Assembly (NCBI RefSeq): GCF_002583405.1
Contig: NZ_BCMJ01000014.1
Span: 1-48,022 of the forward strand
DNA length: 48,022 nucleotides
Source: Secundilactobacillus silagincola
GTDB lineage: Bacteria > Bacillota > Bacilli > Lactobacillales > Lactobacillaceae
Direction: 5' to 3'
Below, in pieces: positions 23,199 to 32,481 of this stretch. A program made the translations under genes and the position numbers. The notes under the pieces were generated by a model. The model saw only the letters and a list, made by a program, of their open reading frames with translations, was not told the DNA's origin and did not search any database. Each line of letters begins with the position of its first letter. The stretch's first letter is position 1.

Positions 23199-25214
23199 AT
23201 GAATTTTGGTGATAAAGTCATTGATTTGTTCATGCCAACCAAGAAAGAAAGTCAGCAAAATAGTGAACCAGCGGTTAATAAACAAAAACCGGAGGTTGAA
23301 GACTTTACAAAGCTGATTGATCGCGATAGCTTGCATTCACTATTCCCGTTTAGCTGGGAACAGTACCCCACCTACGTCCAGTCGGGCGAGAATTTTATTC
23401 GGGTGTTAGCGATCGCTGACTATCCCAAGCGGGTTTACGGCAACTGGTTGTCAGAATTGAAGCGCAAAAAAGGCGTTATCGATATTGTGCAATATATCGA
23501 CAGCGCCAGTAACAATTCAATGATTACCTATTACAAGAAGACGATTCAAAATAAGGAAGCGCAGAAGTTAAATACGTTCGACCCGTATAAAAAGAAAATT
23601 CTGCAAAACTATATTGATTCAGCCAACATGCAACTAGATAAATACCTAGATAATTCTACCACATTTGTCTACCAACACATGCTAGTTTATTTACGGGCAA
23701 ATAGTTTAGCAGAACTAGACGACTTAACCGAAAACGTTAAGAATACGTTGATTAAGTTGCAAATGAAACCTTTAGTACCAGTTAAAGCAACTTTCCAAGC
23801 TTTTTGGTCAACAATGCCGATTAATGAAAACTTAATGAGTGATTATACGTATAAGGAGAGCAATACCGAGGTTGCTAGCTCAATGTTTCCATTTGACGAC
23901 GCAGAAATTCTAGACCTGAAACCAAGAAGTGATATTGAGGGTGTCAACAAGGACACAAATAGTTTAATTGCAGTTGATATGTTGGATCGTAACAAGACCT
24001 TGAACCAGAATATGGTTGTTATTGGTACTTCCGGTGTGGGTAAAACAACCTACATGATCCAGAAGATTTTAAGATATGCCATTCAAGACTATCAAATTTA
24101 TATCATTGATCCAGAAAATGAATATACCAAAATTGTCGAATCCCTAGGTGGGGCAGTCCTGCACCTAACTTCTAATGCTAAGTACAAAATTAATCCAATG
24201 CAAATCTTTTCCGAGGAAATTTTGAGTGCTGATGAAGCCGTGACAAATCTTGATGAATTGGTAAAAGATAAAATTCAACGTCTGAAAGGTTTCTTTGAAG
24301 TCCTTAAAACCGGGATTACCCAAGTTGAACTGGCAATCCTTGATGATGTCGTTAAACAAGCTTACGTCAACAGTGGCGTTTTGAAATATAGCCGCTTAAA
24401 AGAGATTAAAGACGATCAGTGGCCGACCTTATCCAATGTTTATGACGAGTTGGAAAAACTGGCAGATAAGGACGCCGACAAATTCAATCGGGTTAAAGAC
24501 TTCTACTACATCTTAGGTAGTTATACCCATGGTTCTAACAGCCTATTTGACGGGCACACCAACGTCAACCTAAAGGGAAAGATCATTTCTTTTGATCTAA
24601 AACCCCTACAAAGTGAACAGGAAGTCCAATCAGCGGCTTATTTGAATACCTTCCAGTATTTGTGGGACGAAATCACCAAAGATCGGCATAGCCGCAAGAA
24701 ATTGTTTGTCGATGAATTTCACTTTTTGACTTTGCACAAAGCGGCTGCTACCTTTTTCCACCAAGCATACAAGCGGTTTAGAAAGTACAATGCCGGAGCG
24801 ATTGCCGGAACACAGCAAATTCAAGATGTGATCGAAGGCACGACAGATACCGGGCAGAACATTGGGGAAGCAATTATTGGGAACTCCTATACCAAAGTGT
24901 TCTTTGGTCTTGACGGTAAAGGCGTTGATGATGTGATTACCAAATTGCGTATGACGTTCTCGGATAAAGAAAAGAAGCTACTAGAACGTCGTAGACAAGG
25001 CGAAGCCCTGATGATCTATGGTAGCCAGCGTGCCTTTATGCGCGTCGAATTGACCGAAGAAGAACTACGACTAATCGACCCAGAAGCTTACCAAGAAAAA
25101 TACAACCGTAAGACAGCCGGACAACCGGATTATCAAAAGCGCGTGGTCTTAACACCTAGTGAGATTGACGCCTTGACCACCACCGAGGAGGAAGGAGGGA
25201 CTTTAAATGAGTAA
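23199..25214 (+). CDS. trsE: VirB4-family conjugation ATPase (TrsE/TraE)
   Basis: A 671-aa ATPase that powers assembly and substrate passage of the type IV secretion channel at the inner face of the membrane. Walker A is GTSGVGKTT near 275-283, Walker B is KLFVDEFHFL near 500, and the AGTQQIQDV motif follows near 530. The N-terminal 250 residues are the VirB4-specific domain. It overlaps the next gene by 8 bases. Confidence 0.94.
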   Translation: MNFGDKVIDLFMPTKKESQQNSEPAVNKQKPEVEDFTKLIDRDSLHSLFPFSWEQYPTYVQSGENFIRVLAIADYPKRVYGNWLSELKRKKGVIDIVQYIDSASNNSMITYYKKTIQNKEAQKLNTFDPYKKKILQNYIDSANMQLDKYLDNSTTFVYQHMLVYLRANSLAELDDLTENVKNTLIKLQMKPLVPVKATFQAFWSTMPINENLMSDYTYKESNTEVASSMFPFDDAEILDLKPRSDIEGVNKDTNSLIAVDMLDRNKTLNQNMVVIGTSGVGKTTYMIQKILRYAIQDYQIYIIDPENEYTKIVESLGGAVLHLTSNAKYKINPMQIFSEEILSADEAVTNLDELVKDKIQRLKGFFEVLKTGITQVELAILDDVVKQAYVNSGVLKYSRLKEIKDDQWPTLSNVYDELEKLADKDADKFNRVKDFYYILGSYTHGSNSLFDGHTNVNLKGKIISFDLKPLQSEQEVQSAAYLNTFQYLWDEITKDRHSRKKLFVDEFHFLTLHKAAATFFHQAYKRFRKYNAGAIAGTQQIQDVIEGTTDTGQNIGEAIIGNSYTKVFFGLDGKGVDDVITKLRMTFSDKEKKLLERRRQGEALMIYGSQRAFMRVELTEEELRLIDPEAYQEKYNRKTAGQPDYQKRVVLTPSEIDALTTTEEEGGTLNE

Positions 25215-26625
25215 ATCAAATCAGCTATTAAATATCGAGGTTGGCACGTTCAAGCGACAGGGGAACAAATTAATTCTCGAACTCAATCACAATCAGTTTC
25301 GATATGACCAGTTGAGTGAGCTAAACGAATTAAAGCAAGCTGATTCCAATTTCTTACAGTTGGTTAACGTGGTTGAGCAAGACCAGAAGGTTGTTTTAAC
25401 TTATACCTTGCCGGATAAAGTCAGATCATTAAAGGACTTGCCACATGAAAATAAGGCAATCCGGTCAGCGATTGCCAAGGAAATTATGGCGCAAAAGGTG
25501 GTTGCTGATAGCCAGTATCACATTGCGTTGAACCCAGCCAACCTGTGGTATTACCCAATGCAACATGTTTGGTACGCCTACCGGGCCAATGAACTCATGC
25601 CTTATGATGACAAGCATAGCAATTTAGCCAAATACAAAGCACTGATTCTGTTTTGCTTGACGGGGACGCCCTATGAACGGCTACTAAGCAATCCCCAAGA
25701 AGCCTTAGCCAAACACCCAGATGACTATTTACAACAAGTGGCTAAAGCTACGTCGTTAAATGAGTTAACGGAAGTGGTTAACGGCATTGAGGATTTTGTG
25801 AGCTATCACGAATGGCAGGCAGTTGAAACGGCCCAACAGAAAACCAAACAACGTTTATGGTTGAGCGTGGCCGGAGTGGCGATTGTGGCCGTTTTGGCTG
25901 TCGGTTTAGTCCATAAAAGTGACGAACGGCAATATCAAAGCTTAGCTAACCAGAACCAAGCCCAGGTCACACGATTAAAATATAGCGGTCAAATTCAGAC
26001 CGCTTTAAATGATCAGAAGTGGTCAGAAGCGCAAAAAGATATGAAACGGGCCGGCTATCCTTCAACTAAGCAAGTCAGTGTCTTTTTAAAGCATCGTCAA
26101 TACCAGCAAGCCTTGAAGGTTGACCCAAGCCAATTGAATAAGGTTGTCAATGCAGCTTATGACAATAAAGATAGCAGTCAAGTGGCTGATTGGCAGTTGC
26201 CAACTAAGGCGACGAGTAAGCAAAAAGATCAATTGAAACTCGAAAAAGCGATTGTTAATTATGATACCAATACGCTTAATAACCAATTATCCTTTACGAC
26301 GAACGCTGATGTTTTATTGAGAATGGGACAAGCTTTCCTCGCCCATAATGATACGCAAGACGCCCAGACTGTCCAAACCAAGTTAGCCGGCGTGAACAGT
26401 CCTAAAGCTAAGTATTTAAAAGCCTTGTTAAGTCTCAATGCCGCTAAGAACGAAGTTAGCGACGCCCAAAAGAAGTTAGATGACGCCAACAAGATTGACG
26501 GCAGTAAAGATAAGGACAAAGACAAGAAGGTGGATTCGGCTAAGTCTAATTTAAAGAATGCCCAAAACGATCAGCAAGCGGCCCAAAAAAAGGTCGATCA
26601 GGCCAAGCACAAAGCGGGTGATTAA
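25207..26625 (+). CDS. EssB/YukC-like membrane protein (TrsF position)
   Basis: A 472-aa protein. The N-terminal 210 residues resemble the pseudokinase-like domain of EssB/YukC, a type VII secretion component (LNPANLWYYPMQHVWYAYRA, then KYKALILFCLTGTPYERLL). One TM helix follows (LWLSVAGVAIVAVLAVGLV, about 218-237). The outer part is helical and ends in a Lys/Asp/Ala coiled coil. EssB has the same order of domains: pseudokinase, TM, extracellular helices. It probably scaffolds the channel across the membrane. Confidence 0.75.
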   Translation: MSKSNQLLNIEVGTFKRQGNKLILELNHNQFRYDQLSELNELKQADSNFLQLVNVVEQDQKVVLTYTLPDKVRSLKDLPHENKAIRSAIAKEIMAQKVVADSQYHIALNPANLWYYPMQHVWYAYRANELMPYDDKHSNLAKYKALILFCLTGTPYERLLSNPQEALAKHPDDYLQQVAKATSLNELTEVVNGIEDFVSYHEWQAVETAQQKTKQRLWLSVAGVAIVAVLAVGLVHKSDERQYQSLANQNQAQVTRLKYSGQIQTALNDQKWSEAQKDMKRAGYPSTKQVSVFLKHRQYQQALKVDPSQLNKVVNAAYDNKDSSQVADWQLPTKATSKQKDQLKLEKAIVNYDTNTLNNQLSFTTNADVLLRMGQAFLAHNDTQDAQTVQTKLAGVNSPKAKYLKALLSLNAAKNEVSDAQKKLDDANKIDGSKDKDKDKKVDSAKSNLKNAQNDQQAAQKKVDQAKHKAGD

Positions 26626-27780
26626 ATGCAGGTATTGTCATTTGAATATAAGAAAAAGAAGTGGAAGTTGATTGCTTATATTGTGGGTGGCGCCCTTCTG
26701 CTAATCATCTTGCTAATCGCCGCGCTTACTGGTCAATTGCAAGAAAACAGTTGTGATAATTCGACGACCACAGAAACGCAATTAGATAGTAAGAGCATGA
26801 CGGAAAATGCCAAAAATATTTATGCACACTGGAAACAAAAGTATGGTGCCACCCCACAAGCGGCCGCCGGTATCTTGGGGGTCTTACAACTAGAAAGTCG
26901 CCTTGATCCCAAGTCCGTTAATTCCAGTTCCGGGGCCACGGGCTTAGCCCAGTGGTTAGGTGGTCGAAAAGATAAACTGGAAGATTTAGCCCATAAAGAA
27001 AATAAACCAGCGACCAATCTCGGGGTGCAGTTGGATTATCTCGACCAAGAATTGAACAGTAGTTACTATGCGTCAAACAAGCAGATTTTTAAATATACGG
27101 ACGTGCATAAAGCGACCAAATCCTGGTTAATGGATTACGAGGGTATGAGTAAGAACCCGGAACAATGGTATTTAAGCCAAAGATACGGTTATGCCGATCA
27201 TTGGTATTCCGTGTTGGGTGCAAGTGATCCCGTGGCCGGTAATACGTTAGATAATGCAAGTTCCGGCAATCTGACCGAACTAGGTTGTGATAGTGACCCG
27301 AGCTATTCCGGTGGCAGCATTGTTAAAAACGCGGAAAGTATGAAGGGCGACTTCTATTATGTTCAAACTCACCCTAGCCCCGATTTAGGTAGCGATTTAA
27401 AGAATCCTAACAAAACCGGTGGGACAGATTGTTCAGGCTTTGTCTGGTTAGCGCTTAATAAAGCTGGTTACAAGGTACCGGTCAACATGGGCTGGTTTAC
27501 CGGCACGATGGCCAGTGACGCCAAAGGCAGCCATCAATATCTGAAACAGATCAGCGAAAATGACGCGAAAGCCGGCGATATTGTCATCGTCAATCAAGGT
27601 GCGGGAGCCGGAAACAACGGGCATACTGCCATTCTGCTAGGCAAATGGCAAGGTAAAGCCACTAAGATCATTGAACAAGGTGGCGTAGGCGACAAGGTTA
27701 ACGAAAGCACCTTTGGCACCGCCTTTTATAGCTTACTAAGTGGTAGCGATGTAACGTTAGCCCGGCCAATCAAGAAGTAA
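26626..27780 (+). CDS. trsG: Two-domain peptidoglycan hydrolase (TrsG/VirB1-like)
   Basis: A 384-aa membrane-anchored wall hydrolase that opens peptidoglycan for the channel. After one TM helix (about 14-36) come a lysozyme-like domain of the phage-tail type (about 58-195; GILGVLQLESRLDPKSVN with the catalytic Glu, and GLAQWLGGRKDKL) and an NlpC/P60-type peptidase domain (about 230-384) with Cys in GTDCSGFVWLAL near 267 and His in NNGHTAILLG near 330. Both catalytic sites look intact. Confidence 0.92.
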   Translation: MQVLSFEYKKKKWKLIAYIVGGALLLIILLIAALTGQLQENSCDNSTTTETQLDSKSMTENAKNIYAHWKQKYGATPQAAAGILGVLQLESRLDPKSVNSSSGATGLAQWLGGRKDKLEDLAHKENKPATNLGVQLDYLDQELNSSYYASNKQIFKYTDVHKATKSWLMDYEGMSKNPEQWYLSQRYGYADHWYSVLGASDPVAGNTLDNASSGNLTELGCDSDPSYSGGSIVKNAESMKGDFYYVQTHPSPDLGSDLKNPNKTGGTDCSGFVWLALNKAGYKVPVNMGWFTGTMASDAKGSHQYLKQISENDAKAGDIVIVNQGAGAGNNGHTAILLGKWQGKATKIIEQGGVGDKVNESTFGTAFYSLLSGSDVTLARPIKK

Positions 27781-27794
27781 GGAGGAACCAACAA

Positions 27795-28412
27795 ATGAAG
27801 CGTAGCGTGGTATTAAGTATTGCGCTTGGTAGTTTGATCTTAATCATGTCATTAGGGGCGAATGCCTATCAACATAGCCAAGTTAAACAGGCACAACAGC
27901 AGATCAGTCGTTTACAAAAACAGAAGCGCCAAGTTAACCAGCAATTGACTAAAGCCAACCAACAAAAGCAGTTATTGAGCACCCAAATTGACAGCTATAA
28001 GACCTACCAAAATAATAAAGACAAAAGTCAGGCTGAACTTAGCTTTAATACGGTAGTCACCAAGTTCTTTAAGGTCATGAACAACTTTAAGCCCAAGACC
28101 TACGGCCAGCGTAAAGATGGCGTTAAAGACTTGATTTCCGACAAGCTATATCAGCAATACTTTTCAAATAAGGGCACGTATGGTGATAGCAATAGTGTTT
28201 CAGCTAAGTTAAATCAACTGAACCTGTATACGCAAAGTAAGCAGGGGCAAAATATGAAAGGCTTGGCCGTTGTCAGTTACGAAAGTAAGAGTGGCGACAA
28301 CGACTGGCAAAAGGCGACGGTACTTTATCAAGTGACTTTCGATACCACCACGGATCGAATCACTGATGTACAGAATCTTGGGAACAGTTTTAAAGCGAGT
28401 GACCTTGATTAA
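27795..28412 (+). CDS. Membrane-anchored conjugation protein with coiled coil
   Basis: A 205-aa protein: an N-terminal TM helix (VVLSIALGSLILIMSLGANA), a Gln/Lys-rich coiled coil (about 30-75), and a C-terminal alpha/beta domain resembling the NTF2-like outer domains of VirB8/TcpC-type proteins (FFKVMNNFKPKTYGQRKDGV, then strands to the end). A VirB8-like assembly role is plausible but not proven by sequence. Confidence 0.65.
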   Translation: MKRSVVLSIALGSLILIMSLGANAYQHSQVKQAQQQISRLQKQKRQVNQQLTKANQQKQLLSTQIDSYKTYQNNKDKSQAELSFNTVVTKFFKVMNNFKPKTYGQRKDGVKDLISDKLYQQYFSNKGTYGDSNSVSAKLNQLNLYTQSKQGQNMKGLAVVSYESKSGDNDWQKATVLYQVTFDTTTDRITDVQNLGNSFKASDLD

Positions 28413-28767
28413 AAAAGTAAGCAAAGCCCTAGCGGTGATCGTGGTGATATTTGCAGTATTAGGCTTTGCAGGTCATAGCTATGTGAACCATGTTGAGAAA
28501 GAGAAAACAGTTGTGACGCTGGCTAAGCATTCTGATAAAGTTCTGTTCTTTTACCGTGATGATTGCCCGGATTGCCAAGCTATTTTTCACCAGATTTATT
28601 GGCATAACGTCATCAGTCACAACATCATTTTGATTAATATGAATCAACCGAAGAATCGGCATTACATTCAAAAATATCAGCTAACGGCGGTGCCTACCTT
28701 GATTAGTGGCAATCAACGGTATATTGGTACCAAGCAGTCGCAAATTAAACGAATCGTAGGTGATTAG
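28405..28767 (+). CDS. Thioredoxin-like membrane protein
   Basis: About 120 aa, starting at TTG 28405 or GTG 28399, overlapping the previous gene's end. One N-terminal TM helix (ALAVIVVIFAVLGFAG) is followed by a thioredoxin fold with the active-site CPDC in FFYRDDCPDCQAIFH and a cis-Pro in LTAVPTLISG. It would act outside the membrane on disulphides of transfer proteins. Such thioredoxin-like genes recur in Gram-positive conjugation operons. Confidence 0.85.
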   Translation: MIKKVSKALAVIVVIFAVLGFAGHSYVNHVEKEKTVVTLAKHSDKVLFFYRDDCPDCQAIFHQIYWHNVISHNIILINMNQPKNRHYIQKYQLTAVPTLISGNQRYIGTKQSQIKRIVGD

Positions 28768-28769
28768 AA

Positions 28770-29240
28770 ATGAAAGATAGAAGCATAGCTGTGATTAAAG
28801 CTAGTTGGCCGTATCTACTAACGCTAATCATTGGCTTGTATTTAGCGGAGATTTTAGCCGGAGCAGTCATGGCCTTGTCGCGCTATAAACTAACTTTTGC
28901 GGATCATATGCCAACGGTGTTAAAGCAGTTAGTCTTACACCCCTGGCACTATTACAACTTGTATTTGGGTCAAAAGAACCCGGTATTAATTATCGTCAGT
29001 ATCGCTGTGGTCCTATACACCATTTATTTTGCTTTGAAACGCAATAGCAAGCACAAAGCGTGGGAAACTGCGGACACTGAAACCCACGGGAGTGCGACCT
29101 GGGGGAATTTAAAAGAATTGAGTGACCATTACTTTAGTATCAATGCCAAAGACCTCACCACAGCATTTAACAAGAGTACTAAGGCAGAAATTCTCAAATC
29201 ATTAGTGGATCGAGAAAAGTCAGCGAAAGGGGGAGATTAA
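28770..29240 (+). CDS. Conjugation membrane protein (TrsJ position)
   Basis: A 156-aa protein with two TM helices (YLLTLIIGLYLAEILAGAVM and PVLIIVSIAVVLYTIYFAL) and a cytosolic C-terminus containing THGSATWGNLKELSDHY. That motif is also found in the N-terminal region of VirD4 proteins ('GSARWA'). It may therefore be the detached membrane part of the coupling protein encoded one base later. Confidence 0.75.
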   Translation: MKDRSIAVIKASWPYLLTLIIGLYLAEILAGAVMALSRYKLTFADHMPTVLKQLVLHPWHYYNLYLGQKNPVLIIVSIAVVLYTIYFALKRNSKHKAWETADTETHGSATWGNLKELSDHYFSINAKDLTTAFNKSTKAEILKSLVDREKSAKGGD

Positions 29241-29241
29241 C

Positions 29242-30795
29242 ATGAATGGGACGATTTTAGGGATCGTGGATAAACGGATTGTTTACCAGAATAACAGCAC
29301 CAAACCCAATCGGAATATCTTTGTGGTTGGGGGACCTGGATCATATAAGACCCAATCAGTCGTCATTACCAACCTGTTTAACGAAACGGAGAACAGCATT
29401 GTCGTGACCGATCCGAAAGGTGAATTATACGAAAAGACGGCCGGTATCAAACTAGCCCAGGGTTATCAAGTACATGTCGTCAACTTTGCAAACATGGCGC
29501 ATAGTGATCGCTACAATCCTTTTGATTATATTCAACGGGATATTCAAGCTGAAACCGTGGCAACAAAGATCGTCCAGAGTGAAAATGCCGAAGGTAAAAA
29601 AGACGTGTGGTTCAGTACCCAACGGCAACTTTTGAAGGCACTAATCCTGTTTGTCATGAACCACCGGTCACCAAAGCAACGAAATTTGGCGGGCGTAACG
29701 CAAGTCTTACAAGAAAACGATGTGGAAGCCGAGGAAAAGGGTGCAGATAGTCCGTTAGACACCTTATTTCTTGATCTAACCATGTCTGATCCAGCGAGAC
29801 GCGCTTATGAGTTAGGTTTCAAAAAGGCCAAAGGGGAAATGAAAGCCAGCATTATTGAAAGCCTGTTGGCGACCATTTCGAAGTTCGTCGACAAAGAAGT
29901 GGCCGATTTTACCAGCTTTTCAGATTTTGATTTAAAAGAGATTGGCAACGCCAAAGTTGTTCTATATGTAATTATCCCCGTCATGGATAACACTTATGAA
30001 AGCTTCATCAATCTGTTTTTCTCACAATTGTTTGATGAATTATACAAATTAGCCGCCGATCATCACGCTAAATTGCCCCACCAAGTCGACTTTATCCTTG
30101 ATGAATTTGTCAACTTAGGAAAATTCCCAAAATATGAAGAATTTTTAGCTACCTGTCGGGGGTACGGTATTGGCGTGACGACCATTTGTCAGACCTTAAC
30201 CCAGCTCCAAGCTTTGTATGGCAAGGATAAAGCCGAAAGTATCTTAGGTAATCATGCCGTTAAAATTTGCTTGAATGCCGCTAATGACGTGACCGCTAAA
30301 TACTTTAGTGATTTGTTAGGTAAATCGACCGTAAAAGTGGAAACCGGTAGTGAGAGTACCAGTCATAGCAAGGAAGAAAGCCACAGCAAGAGCGATAGTT
30401 ATAGCTATACGAGCCGTTCACTCATGACACCCGATGAAATTATGCGTATGCCCGAAGATCAGAGCTTATTAATCTTTAGCAATGCGCGACCAGTCAAAGC
30501 TACAAAAGCGTTCCAATTTAAACTATTTCCAGGGGCTGATCATTTGGTTAACTTGTCACAGAATGAGTATCAAGGACAACCAGAAGCCAGCCAGGAAACC
30601 AACTTTCATCAAAAAGTAGAGAAATGGAAAGCAAAATTAAAGGAGACTGCTCAAAAAAAAGCCGCAAACAAGATGTCTCAAACAGAGGAGGAGCAACAGC
30701 AGGACAACCTAGACAGCGACTTAGAGAGGGTTTCAAATAAAGATAGTCAAACAGAGGAGCCAGAAGAGGACGACGATAACAACTTACTTGGCTAA
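29242..30795 (+). CDS. trsK: VirD4-family coupling protein (TrsK/TraK)
   Basis: A 517-aa ATPase that brings the relaxase-DNA complex to the channel. Walker A is GGPGSYKTQS near 29-38, Walker B is FILDEFVNLG near 284, with the TICQTLTQLQALYG motif after it. It lacks N-terminal TM helices; these are probably supplied by the 156-aa protein encoded just upstream. The C-terminal 60 residues are Gln/Glu/Asp rich and acidic, as in relatives that dock relaxosome proteins. Confidence 0.94.
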   Translation: MNGTILGIVDKRIVYQNNSTKPNRNIFVVGGPGSYKTQSVVITNLFNETENSIVVTDPKGELYEKTAGIKLAQGYQVHVVNFANMAHSDRYNPFDYIQRDIQAETVATKIVQSENAEGKKDVWFSTQRQLLKALILFVMNHRSPKQRNLAGVTQVLQENDVEAEEKGADSPLDTLFLDLTMSDPARRAYELGFKKAKGEMKASIIESLLATISKFVDKEVADFTSFSDFDLKEIGNAKVVLYVIIPVMDNTYESFINLFFSQLFDELYKLAADHHAKLPHQVDFILDEFVNLGKFPKYEEFLATCRGYGIGVTTICQTLTQLQALYGKDKAESILGNHAVKICLNAANDVTAKYFSDLLGKSTVKVETGSESTSHSKEESHSKSDSYSYTSRSLMTPDEIMRMPEDQSLLIFSNARPVKATKAFQFKLFPGADHLVNLSQNEYQGQPEASQETNFHQKVEKWKAKLKETAQKKAANKMSQTEEEQQQDNLDSDLERVSNKDSQTEEPEEDDDNNLLG

Positions 30796-30809
30796 TGGAG
30801 GACATATTA

Positions 30810-31184
30810 ATGAAAAAATATCAGAAATATATAATCGCTGTGATGACAGTGTTGCTGATTGCTGTTGGTCTAACCGCTTGTGGGAAGTCTACAGCACAAG
30901 ATTTGCAAAGTAACAAATGGTATCTCAACCAAAAAGGTCAAAGCTACAAAACCCAATTCAATAAAAAAACAATGATTATTGAAAGCCCTTTGATGAATGT
31001 AAATGCCACTTATTCAGTCAGCAATACTTCCGGTAAAGAATATTTAAAAGTAAATACTGATGATGAGAAAAATCAAAAGTTTGAATTAACTCAAATTAGC
31101 GATGGTTATAAGGCTAAAGCAATTAATAAGTCTGCTAAAGCAGATAACGGATTAGGGAGTTTTGAATTGCAAAAAAGGAAGTGA
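30810..31184 (+). CDS. Small lipoprotein in the transfer operon
   Basis: A 124-aa lipoprotein: signal helix with lipobox LTAC (mature Cys near residue 23), then a beta-rich domain (LQSNKWYLNQKGQSYKTQF) typical of small secreted proteins of unknown function. ATG at 30810 has GGAGG upstream. Surface-exclusion or channel-support roles have been seen for such lipoproteins in other systems; no evidence decides here. Confidence 0.8.
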   Translation: MKKYQKYIIAVMTVLLIAVGLTACGKSTAQDLQSNKWYLNQKGQSYKTQFNKKTMIIESPLMNVNATYSVSNTSGKEYLKVNTDDEKNQKFELTQISDGYKAKAINKSAKADNGLGSFELQKRK

Positions 31185-31189
31185 TAGAG

Positions 31190-32047
31190 ATGTTTGTTTT
31201 AGGTGACATTTCAGGATTGGTTCAGGGAGCGATTGCTAAATTTTTTGAATGGCTACTGTCTGGTTTGTTAGATGGTTTATTCAACATCTGCAAGGCCATC
31301 ATTGACCAAGCCAATCAAAGCTTGCCGATTGTTAAAACGTGGTATGCCATCTTCCTGTCCTTTGCGACATCGTTAGTCGTTGTGGTTGTCCTTGGGCGTA
31401 TTGTGATGACAATTATAAAAGAGGCGGACGAAAGTACCGATGTGACTTGGGCTAATATCATCATGGACGGGATTAAATCAGCGGCCGTGATTCCGGTTTT
31501 CGTGTTTTTACAGGGATTTATTCAAGGTTCAATTACCTTACCCCTGCTAAAGTATATGTTTAGCTCTGATCAGAAATTCACTGCTAAATCAATTACCGGC
31601 ATGAATAAAGTTCCTGGGCTAAAAGATGTTGGCATTTCGCTACCCTTACAGATTTTGTTTCTGCTAATCTTCACTGTCGTAACCGTCGTGTTCTTTATCA
31701 AGATGTGTGTGTTTGTGGCTGATATGGCTTGGTATAACCTGACAATTCCTTTAGCTGCAATGAGCATGGCGACCGAAAGCTTTGATTACAGTGGTACGTG
31801 GTGGAAGAAGTACATTTATTACAACGCCTCCATTATTAGCCAGGTGCTTTGTATGTCATTATCAGTATGGTGTTTCACTAATATGGCTAAATACGGGTTT
31901 ATCGCTTTTATTGCTTCAATCGGATTCGGCTTTCTGGTGGTCAAAACACCTGACGCCGTTAAAGATTTTTGGGCTTCAACCGGTGTGACTAAGAGTGCTG
32001 GTATGGGGGCTATGAGAATGTTTCAAAATTATTTCCGTAGCCATTAG
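31190..32047 (+). CDS. VirB6/TrbL-like polytopic channel protein
   Basis: A 285-aa protein with about six TM helices, including WYAIFLSFATSLVVVVVLG, AAVIPVFVFLQGFI and LPLQILFLLIFTVVTVVFFI. Position after VirD4 and the topology fit TrsL/VirB6-type subunits of the inner-membrane channel. ATG at 31190 follows AAGGAAG by 9 bases; the GTG at 31181 is less likely. Confidence 0.82.
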   Translation: MFVLGDISGLVQGAIAKFFEWLLSGLLDGLFNICKAIIDQANQSLPIVKTWYAIFLSFATSLVVVVVLGRIVMTIIKEADESTDVTWANIIMDGIKSAAVIPVFVFLQGFIQGSITLPLLKYMFSSDQKFTAKSITGMNKVPGLKDVGISLPLQILFLLIFTVVTVVFFIKMCVFVADMAWYNLTIPLAAMSMATESFDYSGTWWKKYIYYNASIISQVLCMSLSVWCFTNMAKYGFIAFIASIGFGFLVVKTPDAVKDFWASTGVTKSAGMGAMRMFQNYFRSH

Positions 32048-32064
32048 GGGGGGAGAAATAAGTT

Positions 32065-32475
32065 ATGAAGAAAATCGCACACTGGCTATTGGAAAAAGCC
32101 AAAAAAGGTATGCGAACCGACCCTTTTACAACACCTTCACGGCGGACTAAGTTGTCTTACTATTTTGATAACTTAGTTAGCATGGTCTTCTATATAATGG
32201 GAATTTACCTCATGTTAATGGATTTATACCAAGAGCTTTTCACGGCGAACCATACCGATTTTTTAGGAACTGCGCTAATGGCCTTAGTTTTACTGCTGGG
32301 TGGCTTATTATTCCGTTGGTCAGCCTATGCAAATCTCAAAGCCATCAACCGGTATCAACATTATTTGAAGCAACAATCGATAGAGCAACAACAAGCATTA
32401 CGCCGGCAAGAATGGTTAAAGTCGGCTGAACAAGGCAAAACAGAATTAGAACAAAAGCTGAATCATAAGGAGTGA
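32065..32475 (+). CDS. Small membrane protein of the transfer operon
   Basis: A 136-aa protein with two TM helices (MVFYIMGIYLMLMDLYQ and FLGTALMALVLLLGGLLF) and a helical, Gln/Lys/Glu-rich cytosolic tail. GGGGGGAG lies upstream. It is followed after 6 bases by the topoisomerase gene. Function unknown; it is probably a channel accessory. Confidence 0.7.
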   Translation: MKKIAHWLLEKAKKGMRTDPFTTPSRRTKLSYYFDNLVSMVFYIMGIYLMLMDLYQELFTANHTDFLGTALMALVLLLGGLLFRWSAYANLKAINRYQHYLKQQSIEQQQALRRQEWLKSAEQGKTELEQKLNHKE

Positions 32476-32481
32476 ACGAAC

